Shown here: positions 1 to 8,741 of the stretch, piece after piece
Position numbering within the stretch: position 1 is the first letter of the stretch
How the letters are laid out: each line of letters starts with the position of its first letter
Source: Pseudidiomarina donghaiensis
Lineage (GTDB): Bacteria > Pseudomonadota > Gammaproteobacteria > Enterobacterales > Alteromonadaceae
Reading direction: 5' to 3'
Length of the DNA: 64,000 nucleotides
NCBI RefSeq assembly: GCF_900116895.1
Contig: NZ_FPCF01000004.1
Span: forward strand, 62,001-126,000
The notes under the pieces: generated by a model
Databases searched by the model: none
Seen by the model: the letters and a program-made list of their open reading frames with translations, nothing else
Told to the model about the DNA's origin: nothing
Made by a program: the position numbers and the translations under genes

Positions 1-653
1 GCTTAGTGAAATCGCTATTACCTATTGTTGCGGTATTGGCTACTATTGTTGCGCCACGTGCGCTACAAGCCTTTGGAATACAGTCACAGTGGCAACAGTT
101 CGCTTTAGGCCAACCGGTGCTGTGGGCAAGCTTTGCACTGTTGGCTGGCAGTGTATTGTGTTTGGTCATGTTCGTGCCGGTACGCAAACGCTTTGTCACA
201 GTCGCGGGGCAGGGGGTTGATGATGCCATGTTACCGTTGATCAATACCGCAGCGGTAATTGGCTTTGGTGGTGTCGTGATTCAAACAGCCGGTTTTCATG
301 AGTTTGCCGCATGGCTGCTAGGCCTCGATATTCCCGCTTTATTGTCGGTGTTTATTTCTGCAAACCTGATATCTGGAATTACCGCATCAGCATCGGGTGG
401 GTTACAGATATTTATGTCAAGCCTAGCGCCTGCTTATATTGAAGCTGGGGTTAGCCCAGACCTGCTGCACCGTATCGCTAATCTGGCTGCTGGCGGTCTC
501 GATTCTCTACCACATTCGGGAGCTGTTATTGCGCTGTTAACCTTAATGGGGCTAACCCACAAAGACGCCTATAAAGACATCTTTGTGGTCACGGTGATTA
601 TTCCAATAATAGCTGCATTGCTTGCGGTATTGATTGCATTGGCGTTGTATTAA
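1..653 (+). CDS. GntP-family permease, C-terminal part (5' end outside window)
   Basis: This is the C-terminal half of a multi-pass inner-membrane proton symporter of the GntP (gluconate/hydroxy-acid) family. The reading frame is open to the left edge, and the GTG at position 6 is probably an internal codon because family members are about 440-470 residues long. The last 100 residues carry the family pattern: an ITASASGG stretch, then HRIANLAAGGLDSLPHSG and LTHKDAYKDIF before the final membrane helix. The substrate cannot be told from this fragment; gluconate, hydroxybutyrate and other short hydroxy acids are all used in the family. It converges tail to tail with valS with no spacer. Confidence 0.85.
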   Translation, partial: LVKSLLPIVAVLATIVAPRALQAFGIQSQWQQFALGQPVLWASFALLAGSVLCLVMFVPVRKRFVTVAGQGVDDAMLPLINTAAVIGFGGVVIQTAGFHEFAAWLLGLDIPALLSVFISANLISGITASASGGLQIFMSSLAPAYIEAGVSPDLLHRIANLAAGGLDSLPHSGAVIALLTLMGLTHKDAYKDIFVVTVIIPIIAALLAVLIALALY

Positions 654-3515
654 TTACAACGCCGCAATTTTTTCCCGCTGTTGCTGCAGTTGGTGCAGGG
701 TTTCTTGAGCTTCTGCTTGTTTCGCACGTTCTTTTTCAATTACTTCCGTTGGCGCTTTGCTGACGAAGTTTTCGTTGCTTAATTTACGGGTAAACAAGTC
801 GAATTCTTTCTGCGCTTTCTCAATAGCTTTATCAAGTCGCGCTAGCTCTGCTGCCGTATCAATTAAGCCAGCCATAGGAATGTTTATTTCCATGCGGCCC
901 ACAAGAGCTGTTGCGCTCGCAGGGGCTTCCTCGTCGGCTGCTAAGAAAGTAACTGATTCAAGCTTAGCCAAGGCACTTAAGAAGCTTTGGTTCTGCTCAA
1001 GCCGCGTTTGAGCGGTCGCATCGGCGTTCTTGAATAGCACCGGTAACGGCTTGGTTGGTGACAAGTTCATTTCGCCACGAATGTTACGTACGGCAACGAT
1101 AACTTGTTTTAACCATTCCATATCGGCACTGGCTGTTGCAAAGCGCTGCGGTTGCACCTGTGGGTAGGCTTGCAACATGATGGTGTCGGCGTTGATACCT
1201 ACCAATGGTGCCACGCGCTGCCATATTTCTTCGGTAATAAATGGCAACAATGGATGTAACAAGCGTAATAACTGCTCAAGCACCGTCACCAGCGTGTGGC
1301 GTGTGCCACGCAGCTGCGCTTCGCTGCCATTAAATAGCACCGGCTTGGTGAGCTCAAGGTACCAGTCACAGAACTGGTTCCAGGTAAACTCATAGGCAAT
1401 CGCGGCAGCTTGGTCAAAACGATAGGTATCAAGCGCATGACGGAATTGCTTGGTGGTGTCATTGAGCTGCTCAATAATCCACTGGTCGGCCAACGATAAT
1501 TCAAGTTCACCACTTGGTTTGCCATCGCGTACACCACAGTCTTGGTCTTCGGTGTTCATCAGCACATAGCGGCTAGCATTCCATAACTTGTTGCAGAAGT
1601 TACGGTAGCCCTCTAAGCGCTTCATGTCCCAGTTAATGTCGCGACCGGTTGAAGCTAATGCAGCTAGGGTAAAACGCAATGCGTCAGTGCCGTGTGCGGC
1701 AATGCCCTCAGGGAACTGCTTTTCGGTGCGCTTCTTAATTTTAGCCTCTAGCTGCGGTTGCATCATATTGGCCGTGCGCTTATTCACCAAGGTATCGAGA
1801 TCGATACCGTCAATCATGTCGAGCGGGTCTAGTACGTTGCCCTTAGATTTCGACATTTTTTGACCTTCTTCGTCACGAATCAAACCGGTGACGTAGACGG
1901 TTTTAAACGGTACTTGCGGTTTGCCGCTCTCGTCTTTTAAGAAGTGCATGGTCATCATGATCATGCGCGCAACCCAGAAGAAAATAATGTCAAAACCAGT
2001 CACCAACACGTCGGTTGGGTGGAAGGTTTTTAAGTCATCCGTGTTATCTGGCCAGCCTAACGTTGAGAACGTCCACAAAGCTGACGAGAACCAAGTATCT
2101 AAAACGTCGTCATCTTGGCGCAACGGTGTGTCACCAAGGTTGTTGTCACGGCGCACTTCGTCTTCATCACGGCCAACATAGACGTTGCCTTGGTCATCAT
2201 ACCAAGCAGGAATGCGGTGTCCCCACCAAAGCTGACGCGAAATACACCAATCTTGAATGTCGCGCATCCAAGCAAAATACATATTTTCATACTGCTTCGG
2301 CACAAACTGAATATCGCCGTCTTCGACTGCTTTGGTTGCAACTTCTGCCATTGGAGCCACGCGTACGTACCATTGGTCAGTCAAATGTGGCTCAATGGGC
2401 ACGCCACCGCGGTCACCATAAGGAACCTTGTTGGTGTGTGCTTCGGTTTTATCAAGCAAACCAAGCGCGTCAAAATCAGCAATAATTTTCTTGCGTGCGG
2501 CAAAGCGCTCAAGCCCTTGGAAGTCGGCTGGTAAGGTACCGTCAAAACCGTCAATTTCGGGCAATGACTCGCCCGTAGGCGTGTATAAACCAGCAACGTC
2601 GCGAACATTCGCATGGTCGTCCAACACGGCAATCATGGGTAGGTTGTTACGCTTACCAACGTCATAGTCATTAAAGTCATGGGCGGGGGTGATCTTCACA
2701 CAACCGGTGCCAAATTCTTTATCGACATAGGTGTCGGCAATGACTGGAATGCGGCGGCCAACAATGGGGAGCTCAACAAATTTGCCGACCAAGCTTTGGT
2801 AGCGCTCGTCGTCGGGGTGCACCGCAACACAAACATCACCGAGCATGGTTTCAGGGCGTGTGGTGGCAACCACTAAGTAGTCTTTACCGTCGGCGGTTTT
2901 GGCGCCGTCAGCAAGGGGGTAACGCAGGTGCCAAATATGGCCTTGCTGTTCTTTGTTTTCTACTTCTAAGTCAGAAATAGCAGTTTGTAATTTCGGGTCC
3001 CAGTTAACTAGGCGCTTACCGCGATAAATCAGGTTTTCTTTATGCAAGCGCACAAACACTTCTTTAACGGCATTCGATAAACCGTCGTCCATGGTGAAGC
3101 GCTCGCGGTCCCAGTCAACTGAGTCGCCTAATCGGCGCATTTGTGAGGTAATGGTACCGCCTGATTGTGCTTTCCAGTCCCAAATTTTATCGATAAAAGC
3201 ATCGCGGCCCAGTTCTTGACGGGTGACGCCTTGTGCGGCTAATTGGCGTTCAACCACCATTTGCGTGGCAATACCGGCGTGGTCGCTACCAACCTGCCAC
3301 AAAGTATTAAATCCGTCCATGCGTTTATAGCGGGTGAGGGTGTCCATGATGGTATGCTGAAACGCATGCCCCATGTGCAAGCTGCCCGTGACATTTGGCG
3401 GGGGGATCATGATGCAGTAGGCATCGCCTTGACCCGACGGTTTAAAATAACCGCGCTCTTCCCAAGTTTTATAAAGGGCTTGCTCAATCGCTTGCGGGGA
3501 ATACGTTTTATCCAT
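654..3515 (-). CDS. valS: Valine--tRNA ligase
   Basis: This class I aminoacyl-tRNA synthetase charges tRNA-Val in the cytoplasm. The HIGH-type signature is HMGH at residues 47-50 and KMSKS is at 553-557. The editing domain lies between them, and the C-terminal 60 residues are a lysine/glutamate-rich coiled-coil arm. I chose the ATG at 3515, giving 953 residues (E. coli has 951). The protein then begins MDKTYSP, close to the E. coli start, and a GAAG-type ribosome-binding site sits 9 bases upstream. A GTG at 3527 would add four residues but has a poorer site. It is the last gene of pepA-holC-valS, the usual gammaproteobacterial order. Confidence 0.97.
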   Translation of the reverse strand: MDKTYSPQAIEQALYKTWEERGYFKPSGQGDAYCIMIPPPNVTGSLHMGHAFQHTIMDTLTRYKRMDGFNTLWQVGSDHAGIATQMVVERQLAAQGVTRQELGRDAFIDKIWDWKAQSGGTITSQMRRLGDSVDWDRERFTMDDGLSNAVKEVFVRLHKENLIYRGKRLVNWDPKLQTAISDLEVENKEQQGHIWHLRYPLADGAKTADGKDYLVVATTRPETMLGDVCVAVHPDDERYQSLVGKFVELPIVGRRIPVIADTYVDKEFGTGCVKITPAHDFNDYDVGKRNNLPMIAVLDDHANVRDVAGLYTPTGESLPEIDGFDGTLPADFQGLERFAARKKIIADFDALGLLDKTEAHTNKVPYGDRGGVPIEPHLTDQWYVRVAPMAEVATKAVEDGDIQFVPKQYENMYFAWMRDIQDWCISRQLWWGHRIPAWYDDQGNVYVGRDEDEVRRDNNLGDTPLRQDDDVLDTWFSSALWTFSTLGWPDNTDDLKTFHPTDVLVTGFDIIFFWVARMIMMTMHFLKDESGKPQVPFKTVYVTGLIRDEEGQKMSKSKGNVLDPLDMIDGIDLDTLVNKRTANMMQPQLEAKIKKRTEKQFPEGIAAHGTDALRFTLAALASTGRDINWDMKRLEGYRNFCNKLWNASRYVLMNTEDQDCGVRDGKPSGELELSLADQWIIEQLNDTTKQFRHALDTYRFDQAAAIAYEFTWNQFCDWYLELTKPVLFNGSEAQLRGTRHTLVTVLEQLLRLLHPLLPFITEEIWQRVAPLVGINADTIMLQAYPQVQPQRFATASADMEWLKQVIVAVRNIRGEMNLSPTKPLPVLFKNADATAQTRLEQNQSFLSALAKLESVTFLAADEEAPASATALVGRMEINIPMAGLIDTAAELARLDKAIEKAQKEFDLFTRKLSNENFVSKAPTEVIEKERAKQAEAQETLHQLQQQREKIAAL

Positions 3516-3533
3516 AGAAATAGTCACTTCGTT

Positions 3534-3989
3534 CTATTGGGTGAATGAATTCATCTGTTCAGATGCTTTAACCGTTTGCAGCTCAACACGCTGCCCGCGG
3601 TATAGTTTATAGCGTTCACGCGCCTGTTGGCGCGCATTTTCTTCACTGGGCACGCGTTCAATAATCATGCGTGCGCCTTGCCACTCGGGCATATCAGCCA
3701 TTAAGTTTACCACCGCAGCGGTGCGGCGTTTAGCCACATTAGCTTGCGGCCAACACAACTCCACCGGTGCACCTTGAGAAGGCCCCTCACCGGCTAAATT
3801 ATGTGGCACAAAAGCGTCGCTCGGTGACTGCCACAAGGCTTCATCGAGTTTTTCGGCTTCCGCTTGATTGGCACACCAAACACGAACGCTTCGAAAATCG
3901 CGCCATGCTTGCGTAATACGCTCACAGAAGAACTGCAACTGTTGTTGCTCATCAAGCCCGTCGAGAACGTAAAAAATGCCTTGTGCCAT
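3534..3989 (-). CDS. holC: DNA polymerase III subunit chi
   Basis: HolC (chi) is a clamp-loader accessory subunit that pairs with psi (HolD) and binds single-stranded DNA-binding protein at the replication fork. The 151-residue length matches the family (E. coli 147). The N-terminus (FYVLDG) and the RVWCANQAEAEKLDEALW stretch are typical, as is the W..P.DAFVPHNLAGEGP region that ends the conserved core. It lies 24 bases after pepA and 18 bases before valS on the same strand, so the three are probably one transcript. Confidence 0.93.
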   Translation of the reverse strand: MAQGIFYVLDGLDEQQQLQFFCERITQAWRDFRSVRVWCANQAEAEKLDEALWQSPSDAFVPHNLAGEGPSQGAPVELCWPQANVAKRRTAAVVNLMADMPEWQGARMIIERVPSEENARQQARERYKLYRGQRVELQTVKASEQMNSFTQ

Positions 3990-4013
3990 AGGTTAAGCCT
4001 TAACTATTAGGTT

Positions 4014-5519
4014 TTATTCTTGCTCTGCCGAAGCGGTGCGGTTGAGCACGAATTGCGTCAGCAACGGTACCGGACGGCCTGTTGCGCCTTTCTTCGCGCC
4101 GCTGCGCCATGCTGTACCAGCTATATCTAAGTGCGCCCAGTGGTATTTCTTGGTAAAGCGCGACAAGAAACATGCTGCAGTAATGGTACCTGCATCGCGA
4201 CCGCCTAGGTTAGCCATATCAGCAAATGGGCTATCTAATGCGTCTTGATATTCATCCCACACCGGCAAGCGCCATGCACGATCGCCGCTTTGCTCTGAGG
4301 CTGATAACAACTCATGGGCAAGCGGGTTGTGGGTGCTCATTAAGCCGCTAGCGTGGTGGCCAAGGGCAATAATACAAGCCCCTGTTAGGGTGGCAACATC
4401 AACTACCGCTTCAGGTTCAAACCGCTCGACATAGGTTAAGGTGTCGCACAACACGAGACGACCTTCAGCATCCGTATTTAATACTTCAACGGTTTGGCCG
4501 CTCATGGTGGTAAGTACATCACCAGGGCGATAGGCTTTGCCATCTGGCATATTTTCACAGCCGGCAATGGCACCAATAACGTTGATTGGCAGTTGCAGTT
4601 CAGCAATGGCCTGCATGGCACCCAAAACCGAAGCGGCACCGCCCATGTCATATTTCATTTCGTCCATGTTTGCCGATGGCTTAATTGAAATACCGCCGGC
4701 ATCAAAGGTTAAGCCTTTGCCAACCAACACAATGGGTGCCTGATTAGCATCGCCACCTTGGTAGTGCAATAAGCTTAATACCGATTCGTTTTCCGAACCA
4801 CGACCAACCGCCAAATAAGCGTTCATGCCAAGTTCGGCCATTTCTTGTTCGGTTACCGCGGTAAATTTTAAATTGTCATAGTTAGTTGCCATTTCTTCGC
4901 AGCGTTCTGCTAAATAGCGCGGTGTACAAATATTCGGTGGCATATTTGCCACGTCGCGGCATAGCGACATCCCTTTAGCAACGGCTAAACCGTGCTGAAT
5001 GGCTTTTTCGCTAAGCGGCAGCTCACGGCGAGTCGGTACATTAAATACCATTTTACGCAACGGTCTGCGCGGCTCTTCTTTGCGAGTTTTTAATTGATTA
5101 AAAGTATATAAACCACCTTGCGCGGCTTCTACCGCTTGGCGTACTTTCCAATAGGTGTCACGACCTTTGACGTGAAGCTCGCTGAGAAAACAAACCGCTT
5201 CCATGGAACCGGTTTCGTTCAAAGTATGGATGGTTTTTTCAATAATTTGTTTATACTGACGTTCATCGAGCTCACGTTCCTTGCCACAGCCAACCAGTAA
5301 AACGCGTTCGCTGAATATGTTAGGAACGTTGTGTAGCAGCAGCATTTGCCCTGGTTTACCTTCAAGGTCACCACGGCGCAGCAGGTTACTGAGGTAGCCT
5401 TCGCTGACTTTATCTAGCTGTTCTGCTACACCGGATAGGCGGCGTGGTTCGTATACACCAACCACGACACAGGCAGATCGTTGTTTTTCCGGACTGCCAC
5501 TTTTTACGCTGAACTCCAT
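4014..5519 (-). CDS. pepA: Leucyl aminopeptidase (M17)
   Basis: This cytoplasmic dinuclear metallo-aminopeptidase forms a hexamer and removes N-terminal leucine and other residues from peptides. In E. coli it also binds DNA as an architectural factor at cer sites and in carAB control. The length of 501 residues matches E. coli (503). The metal-binding core is visible as [10 protein letters not shown] followed by MKYDMGG, and the M17 signature NTDAEGRL is intact. It is the first gene of the pepA-holC-valS operon and is divergent from lptF, with a 123-base shared promoter region. Confidence 0.96.
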   Translation of the reverse strand: MEFSVKSGSPEKQRSACVVVGVYEPRRLSGVAEQLDKVSEGYLSNLLRRGDLEGKPGQMLLLHNVPNIFSERVLLVGCGKERELDERQYKQIIEKTIHTLNETGSMEAVCFLSELHVKGRDTYWKVRQAVEAAQGGLYTFNQLKTRKEEPRRPLRKMVFNVPTRRELPLSEKAIQHGLAVAKGMSLCRDVANMPPNICTPRYLAERCEEMATNYDNLKFTAVTEQEMAELGMNAYLAVGRGSENESVLSLLHYQGGDANQAPIVLVGKGLTFDAGGISIKPSANMDEMKYDMGGAASVLGAMQAIAELQLPINVIGAIAGCENMPDGKAYRPGDVLTTMSGQTVEVLNTDAEGRLVLCDTLTYVERFEPEAVVDVATLTGACIIALGHHASGLMSTHNPLAHELLSASEQSGDRAWRLPVWDEYQDALDSPFADMANLGGRDAGTITAACFLSRFTKKYHWAHLDIAGTAWRSGAKKGATGRPVPLLTQFVLNRTASAEQE

Positions 5520-5540
5520 ATGTGCTCCCGTTTGCTGCGG

Positions 5541-5569
5541 TTGACAGTGGATCGCTGTCGTAGAATAAT
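5541..5569 (+). promoter_or_regulatory. Sigma-70 promoter for lptFG
   Basis: TTGACA is at 5541-5546 and AATAAT at 5564-5569, with a 17-base spacer. It lies about 75 bases before the GTG start of lptF in the pepA/lptF divergent region. The -35 box is perfect and the -10 box matches at five of six positions. An inverted repeat (CTTGT..ACAAG, 5571-5587) follows directly and could bind a regulator. Confidence 0.6.
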
Positions 5570-5642
5570 TCTTGTTAAAATGACAAGTTTACTTAAAAAT
5601 CGCAGTATTTCCAGTAAAAAGCAACGTTAAGAGTGGGCATCA

Positions 5643-6749
5643 GTGCGTATATTTCGCTATTTAATACGTGAAACATTTAAGTCGCAAATCGCTGTGTTAG
5701 TGGTTTTGATGACTATTTTTGTCAGTCAAAAGTTTGTTCGCGTGCTTGCTGATGCTTCTGCTGGAGAAATTCCAAGCAACATCGTCATTCAGTTACTCGG
5801 CTTAAATCTTCCTGCACTTGCTGCGCTTATCTTACCCTTGAGTTTATTTCTTGGCATTTTGCTAGCCCACGGGCGTATATACGCAGACAACGAAATGACC
5901 GTTTTACATGCGTGCGGTGTCAGTGAGTGGTATGTAACGCGAGTAACGCTCGTGCTGTCTGTTATTCTGGCCGTTGGCACTGCGGCGTTGACACTTTACT
6001 TGGTGCCTTGGTCGCTTGAGCAAGAGCGGGTGGTGGAAGAGCGAGCACGCAGTGAAACTGGGTTAAGCGTGATTATGCCGGGGCGCTTTCAACAAGCGAG
6101 TAACCAAAAAGCAGTGATTTACGTTCAAGGTTTAACCGAAAACGGCGATCTCGATGAAGTATTTGTAGCCCAGTCATTACGTGACGAGAATAACCGTGTG
6201 ATTGGCGGCAGTGTGGTTATGGCAGACAACGGCGCGGTTATTGCGGCCGACTCGGGTGCACAAACCCTAGTCTTGTCGAACGGCATGCGTTATGCCCAAA
6301 GCCTCGATGAAGGCGAGTTCCAAGTGATGCAGTTTGATAATTATCAACTGCAAATCAAAGAACAAGAGGGCAGCGAGTATATTCGAAAGCTTGAAGCCTA
6401 CAGCACGTTAGAATTGATGAACGAACCCAATACTGAGGCTCAGGCAGAGCTTCAATGGCGTATTGCGATTCCGCTGGCAATGCCGTTACTGACGCTTATT
6501 GCTGTGCCGTTAAGCCGGGTTAACCCGCGCCAAGGTAAGTTTGCTCGCATGGCTCCGGCCTTGCTGATTTACTTGGGGTACTTTCTTATCCTGATGTCAG
6601 CTCGTTCTGCCGTTGCTGATGGCGCTATTCCCGCCAGTATCGGTTTGTGGTGGATTCATGTGTTGTTGCTTGTTTGTGGCGTTGCACTAATTGGCAAAGG
6701 CCGCCCATGGGGGCTGAAAGTGCTATCAAAATTTAAGAGGGCGCGCTGA
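5643..6749 (+). CDS. lptF: LPS export ABC transporter permease LptF
   Basis: LptF is one of two inner-membrane permeases of the LptB2FG transporter, which extracts lipopolysaccharide from the inner membrane and passes it to LptC/LptA. The 368-residue length matches E. coli (366). Three membrane helices are N-terminal (about residues 13-120) and three C-terminal (about 275-360), flanking a periplasmic beta-jellyroll. The start is a GTG with AAGAGTGG upstream, and the protein begins MRIFRYLIRETFKSQ as is usual. It overlaps lptG by one base (TGATG), so translation is probably coupled. Confidence 0.96.
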   Translation: MRIFRYLIRETFKSQIAVLVVLMTIFVSQKFVRVLADASAGEIPSNIVIQLLGLNLPALAALILPLSLFLGILLAHGRIYADNEMTVLHACGVSEWYVTRVTLVLSVILAVGTAALTLYLVPWSLEQERVVEERARSETGLSVIMPGRFQQASNQKAVIYVQGLTENGDLDEVFVAQSLRDENNRVIGGSVVMADNGAVIAADSGAQTLVLSNGMRYAQSLDEGEFQVMQFDNYQLQIKEQEGSEYIRKLEAYSTLELMNEPNTEAQAELQWRIAIPLAMPLLTLIAVPLSRVNPRQGKFARMAPALLIYLGYFLILMSARSAVADGAIPASIGLWWIHVLLLVCGVALIGKGRPWGLKVLSKFKRAR

Positions 6750-7819
6750 TGTTTTCTATTCTTGATCGCTACATAGCGCGCTCAGTATTGGTCACATCGC
6801 TGCTTAGTTTGGCGGTTTTAAGTGGCCTGTCGAGTTTAATTCGATTTGTTGAACAGTTGAAGTCGGTAGGTCGTGGAACTTACTCGGTGGCGGAAGCTGG
6901 ACTGTTCGTGCTTTACAGCTTGCCCCGCGATATTGAGGTGTTTTTCCCCATGGCAGCCTTGTTAGGCGGCTTGATTGGTATGGGCATGTTGGCGAGTAAT
7001 TCAGAGCTTGTGGTGATGTTGGCTGCCGGTCGCTCACGCTTGAATATTGTTGGCTCGGTGATGAAAGCGGCGGTGGTGATGATGCTGGCCGTTATGGCGA
7101 TGGGTGAGTGGGTCGCTCCAGAGTTAGAATCACACGGGCGTGAGCTTCGAGCTCGGGCAATTTCCGGCGGTAGTCTAATTTCAGCGCAACAGGGTATTTG
7201 GGCGCGCGACGGCATGAACTTCGTCAATATCGGTGAGGTCGAGAATACCGGCCGGCTGCGCGATATTACCGTCTATCATTTCGATGAAGGCAATGAGTTA
7301 AATTCTATTCTGCATGCAGCAAGTGCTGTGTACAGCGCTGAACGGTGGCGTTTGGCTGACGTCACACGCACCACCTATGCATTTGAAAAAATTCAGCAAG
7401 ATCATCAAGACACAGTCCTCTGGCAATCGTCGTTAACGCCAGACAAGCTTGGTGTGGTTACGGTAAAACCGGAAAGTTTATCCATTCGTGGATTGGTCGA
7501 TTACCTAGACTACCTAGAGGCTAACCGACAAGCGGCTGAGCGTTATAAGCTAGCCCTATGGCGTAAGCTGTTAGCTCCGGTGACCGTTGCGGTTATGTTG
7601 CTTGTTGCGTTGTCATTCATTTTTGGCCCCTTGCGCTCAACCACCATGGGTGCGCGCATACTACTTGGTGTTATTACTGGTTTTGGCTTTCACGTGAGTA
7701 ACGAAATTTTTGGGCCGATGGCTCAGGTGTATCAGTTGCCGCCCGTGCTTGGTGCTTTGTTACCTAGTTTACTGTTCGCTAGCTGGGCGCTATGGATGAT
7801 GGGGCGCCGCGGCAGTTAG
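6749..7819 (+). CDS. lptG: LPS export ABC transporter permease LptG
   Basis: LptG is the partner permease of LptF in lipopolysaccharide export. At 356 residues it matches E. coli (360). It has the same layout as LptF: N-terminal helices (about 15-120), a periplasmic jellyroll, and C-terminal helices beginning with the conserved LLAPVTVAVMLLVALSFIFG segment. The ATG overlaps the lptF stop codon. Its own stop codon lies in the loop of a GC-rich hairpin that may end the transcript. Confidence 0.96.
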   Translation: MFSILDRYIARSVLVTSLLSLAVLSGLSSLIRFVEQLKSVGRGTYSVAEAGLFVLYSLPRDIEVFFPMAALLGGLIGMGMLASNSELVVMLAAGRSRLNIVGSVMKAAVVMMLAVMAMGEWVAPELESHGRELRARAISGGSLISAQQGIWARDGMNFVNIGEVENTGRLRDITVYHFDEGNELNSILHAASAVYSAERWRLADVTRTTYAFEKIQQDHQDTVLWQSSLTPDKLGVVTVKPESLSIRGLVDYLDYLEANRQAAERYKLALWRKLLAPVTVAVMLLVALSFIFGPLRSTTMGARILLGVITGFGFHVSNEIFGPMAQVYQLPPVLGALLPSLLFASWALWMMGRRGS

Positions 7820-7826
7820 CGGCGCC
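7803..7826 (+). terminator. GC-rich stem-loop over the lptG stop codon
   Basis: GGCGCCGC at 7803-7810 pairs with GCGGCGCC at 7819-7826, with an eight-base loop that contains the lptG stop codon. T-rich sequence follows (TTGTTACAGTTCTTTTT) but no uninterrupted T-run. It probably acts as a terminator between the convergent lptG and RDD genes. I give it modest confidence because of the weak T-tract. Confidence 0.5.
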
Positions 7827-7871
7827 TTGTTACAGTTCTTTTTGTTACAACTCCTATTGTTACAACTCTTT
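7827..7871. repeat. Three tandem 15-bp repeats at the 3' end of the RDD gene
   Basis: Three direct copies with a strict 15-base period begin at 7827, 7842 and 7857. The consensus is TTGTTACA(A/G)(C/T)TC followed by three variable bases. Read on the minus strand, the copy at 7857 encodes the last residues and stop of the RDD protein (..KEL-stop). The two further copies repeat the end of the gene beyond its stop codon, which suggests a small slippage duplication. Confidence 0.75.
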
Positions 7872-8411
7872 CCAGTAATACAGTTGGTTTGCTTCTTTTG
7901 ATAGGGTAACCAGTTCGGTTCCGGCAGCATAATCGTGCCAAGCTCTGCGGTTTTTAAAGTCAACCAGAACCCACAAGTTACCCAGCCCAAAGGCACAGGT
8001 TAAAATGCGAATAGCCGCTTGTTTTTTCGTTAAGCGCTGACCATTGCGTTGTTGCACTTTCAAGCGCCAAGCTCGCATGCCGACGGTTTGTCCGCTGCGC
8101 CACCAGAACCAGCCGAAGAACACAGCCAGTACTGTGAGTAAATAAATACCAAAAATAGGTGTTTGATTAAGCCAGTCTGCCGCAGTTAAGTTATCACTAA
8201 GTGCAATAACGCCCATACGGTTTAGTACCGCCGGCAAAATAAGAGCGAAGCCAGTTGAGAGCATGAGAATAGCAACAGCTACGAGTAAGTCGTAAATCAT
8301 AGCCGCTAAACGTCGTAAAAAGCCTGCGCTAGGGAAGCTGGCATGTATTTGGGCGGTGGTTTTTGGTGGACTGTCTTCGACAGATGGCGCGTTAGGTGAC
8401 GTTGTACTCAT
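7860..8411 (-). CDS. RDD family membrane protein
   Basis: This is a small inner-membrane protein of the RDD family (183 residues). The family name residues are visible in FLRRLAAMIYDLL near residue 30. Three predicted membrane helices follow at about 35-60, 85-110 and, more weakly, 140-155. Some RDD proteins take part in Na+/H+ exchange, but most are uncharacterised, so I infer no specific function. It converges with lptG and is divergent from the tRNA-Leu gene. The 15-bp tandem repeats duplicate its 3' end. Confidence 0.85.
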   Translation of the reverse strand: MSTTSPNAPSVEDSPPKTTAQIHASFPSAGFLRRLAAMIYDLLVAVAILMLSTGFALILPAVLNRMGVIALSDNLTAADWLNQTPIFGIYLLTVLAVFFGWFWWRSGQTVGMRAWRLKVQQRNGQRLTKKQAAIRILTCAFGLGNLWVLVDFKNRRAWHDYAAGTELVTLSKEANQLYYWKEL

Positions 8412-8526
8412 GATGAACCCGTGCTGAAAATTTTCGCTATAGTACCTAAAAACCCCGAAGAAAAACCAATTTTTCAGGTTATTTGCTCACGAAATAAGCG
8501 ATTGAATAATTCTGTCATAAAATGTC

Positions 8527-8554
8527 TTGATTGGCTTCAACGGTTCAGTATAAT
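8527..8554 (+). promoter_or_regulatory. Sigma-70 promoter of tRNA-Leu
   Basis: TTGATT (8527-8532) and a perfect TATAAT (8549-8554) are separated by 16 bases. The tRNA begins 34 bases after the -10 box, leaving a short 5' leader for processing. Confidence 0.75.
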
Positions 8555-8588
8555 GCGCAGCATACTTCAGTAAGCAAGACCCCCCAGT

Positions 8589-8675
8589 GCCTGGGTGGCG
8601 AAATTGGTAGACGCAGCGGATTCAAAATCCGCCGGGATAAAACCCGTGTCGGTTCGAGTCCGACCCTAGGCACCA
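8589..8675 (+). tRNA. tRNA-Leu(CAA)
   Basis: This 87-base type II tRNA has a 7-bp acceptor stem (GCCTGGG with CCTAGGC, one G-T pair) and an encoded CCA end. The anticodon stem GCGGA/TCCGC closes the loop TTCAAAA, which gives anticodon CAA for the leucine codon TTG. It has a long variable arm and a GGTTCGAGTCC T-arm. The same isoacceptor (leuX in E. coli) is a classic island integration site, and here an accessory operon starts 66 bases downstream. Confidence 0.97.
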
Positions 8676-8679
8676 CTTC

Positions 8680-8709
8680 TTTACAAAACACCACTTTGAA
8701 AGCTATAAC
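8680..8709 (+). promoter_or_regulatory. Candidate promoter of the TIR/hydrolase operon
   Basis: TTTACA (8680-8685) and TATAAC (8704-8709) are 18 bases apart, directly after the tRNA CCA end. The expected start site is about 25 bases before the TTG start codon. There is no terminator between tRNA and gene, so read-through from the tRNA promoter is also possible. Confidence 0.45.
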
Positions 8710-8741
8710 CTTGTGTATAACAACATACAGGGACCGAAATC

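Noticed and set aside
2015-2485. A 156-residue plus-strand frame inside valS
   Set aside because: It is an out-of-frame shadow of a conserved synthetase gene without start signals.
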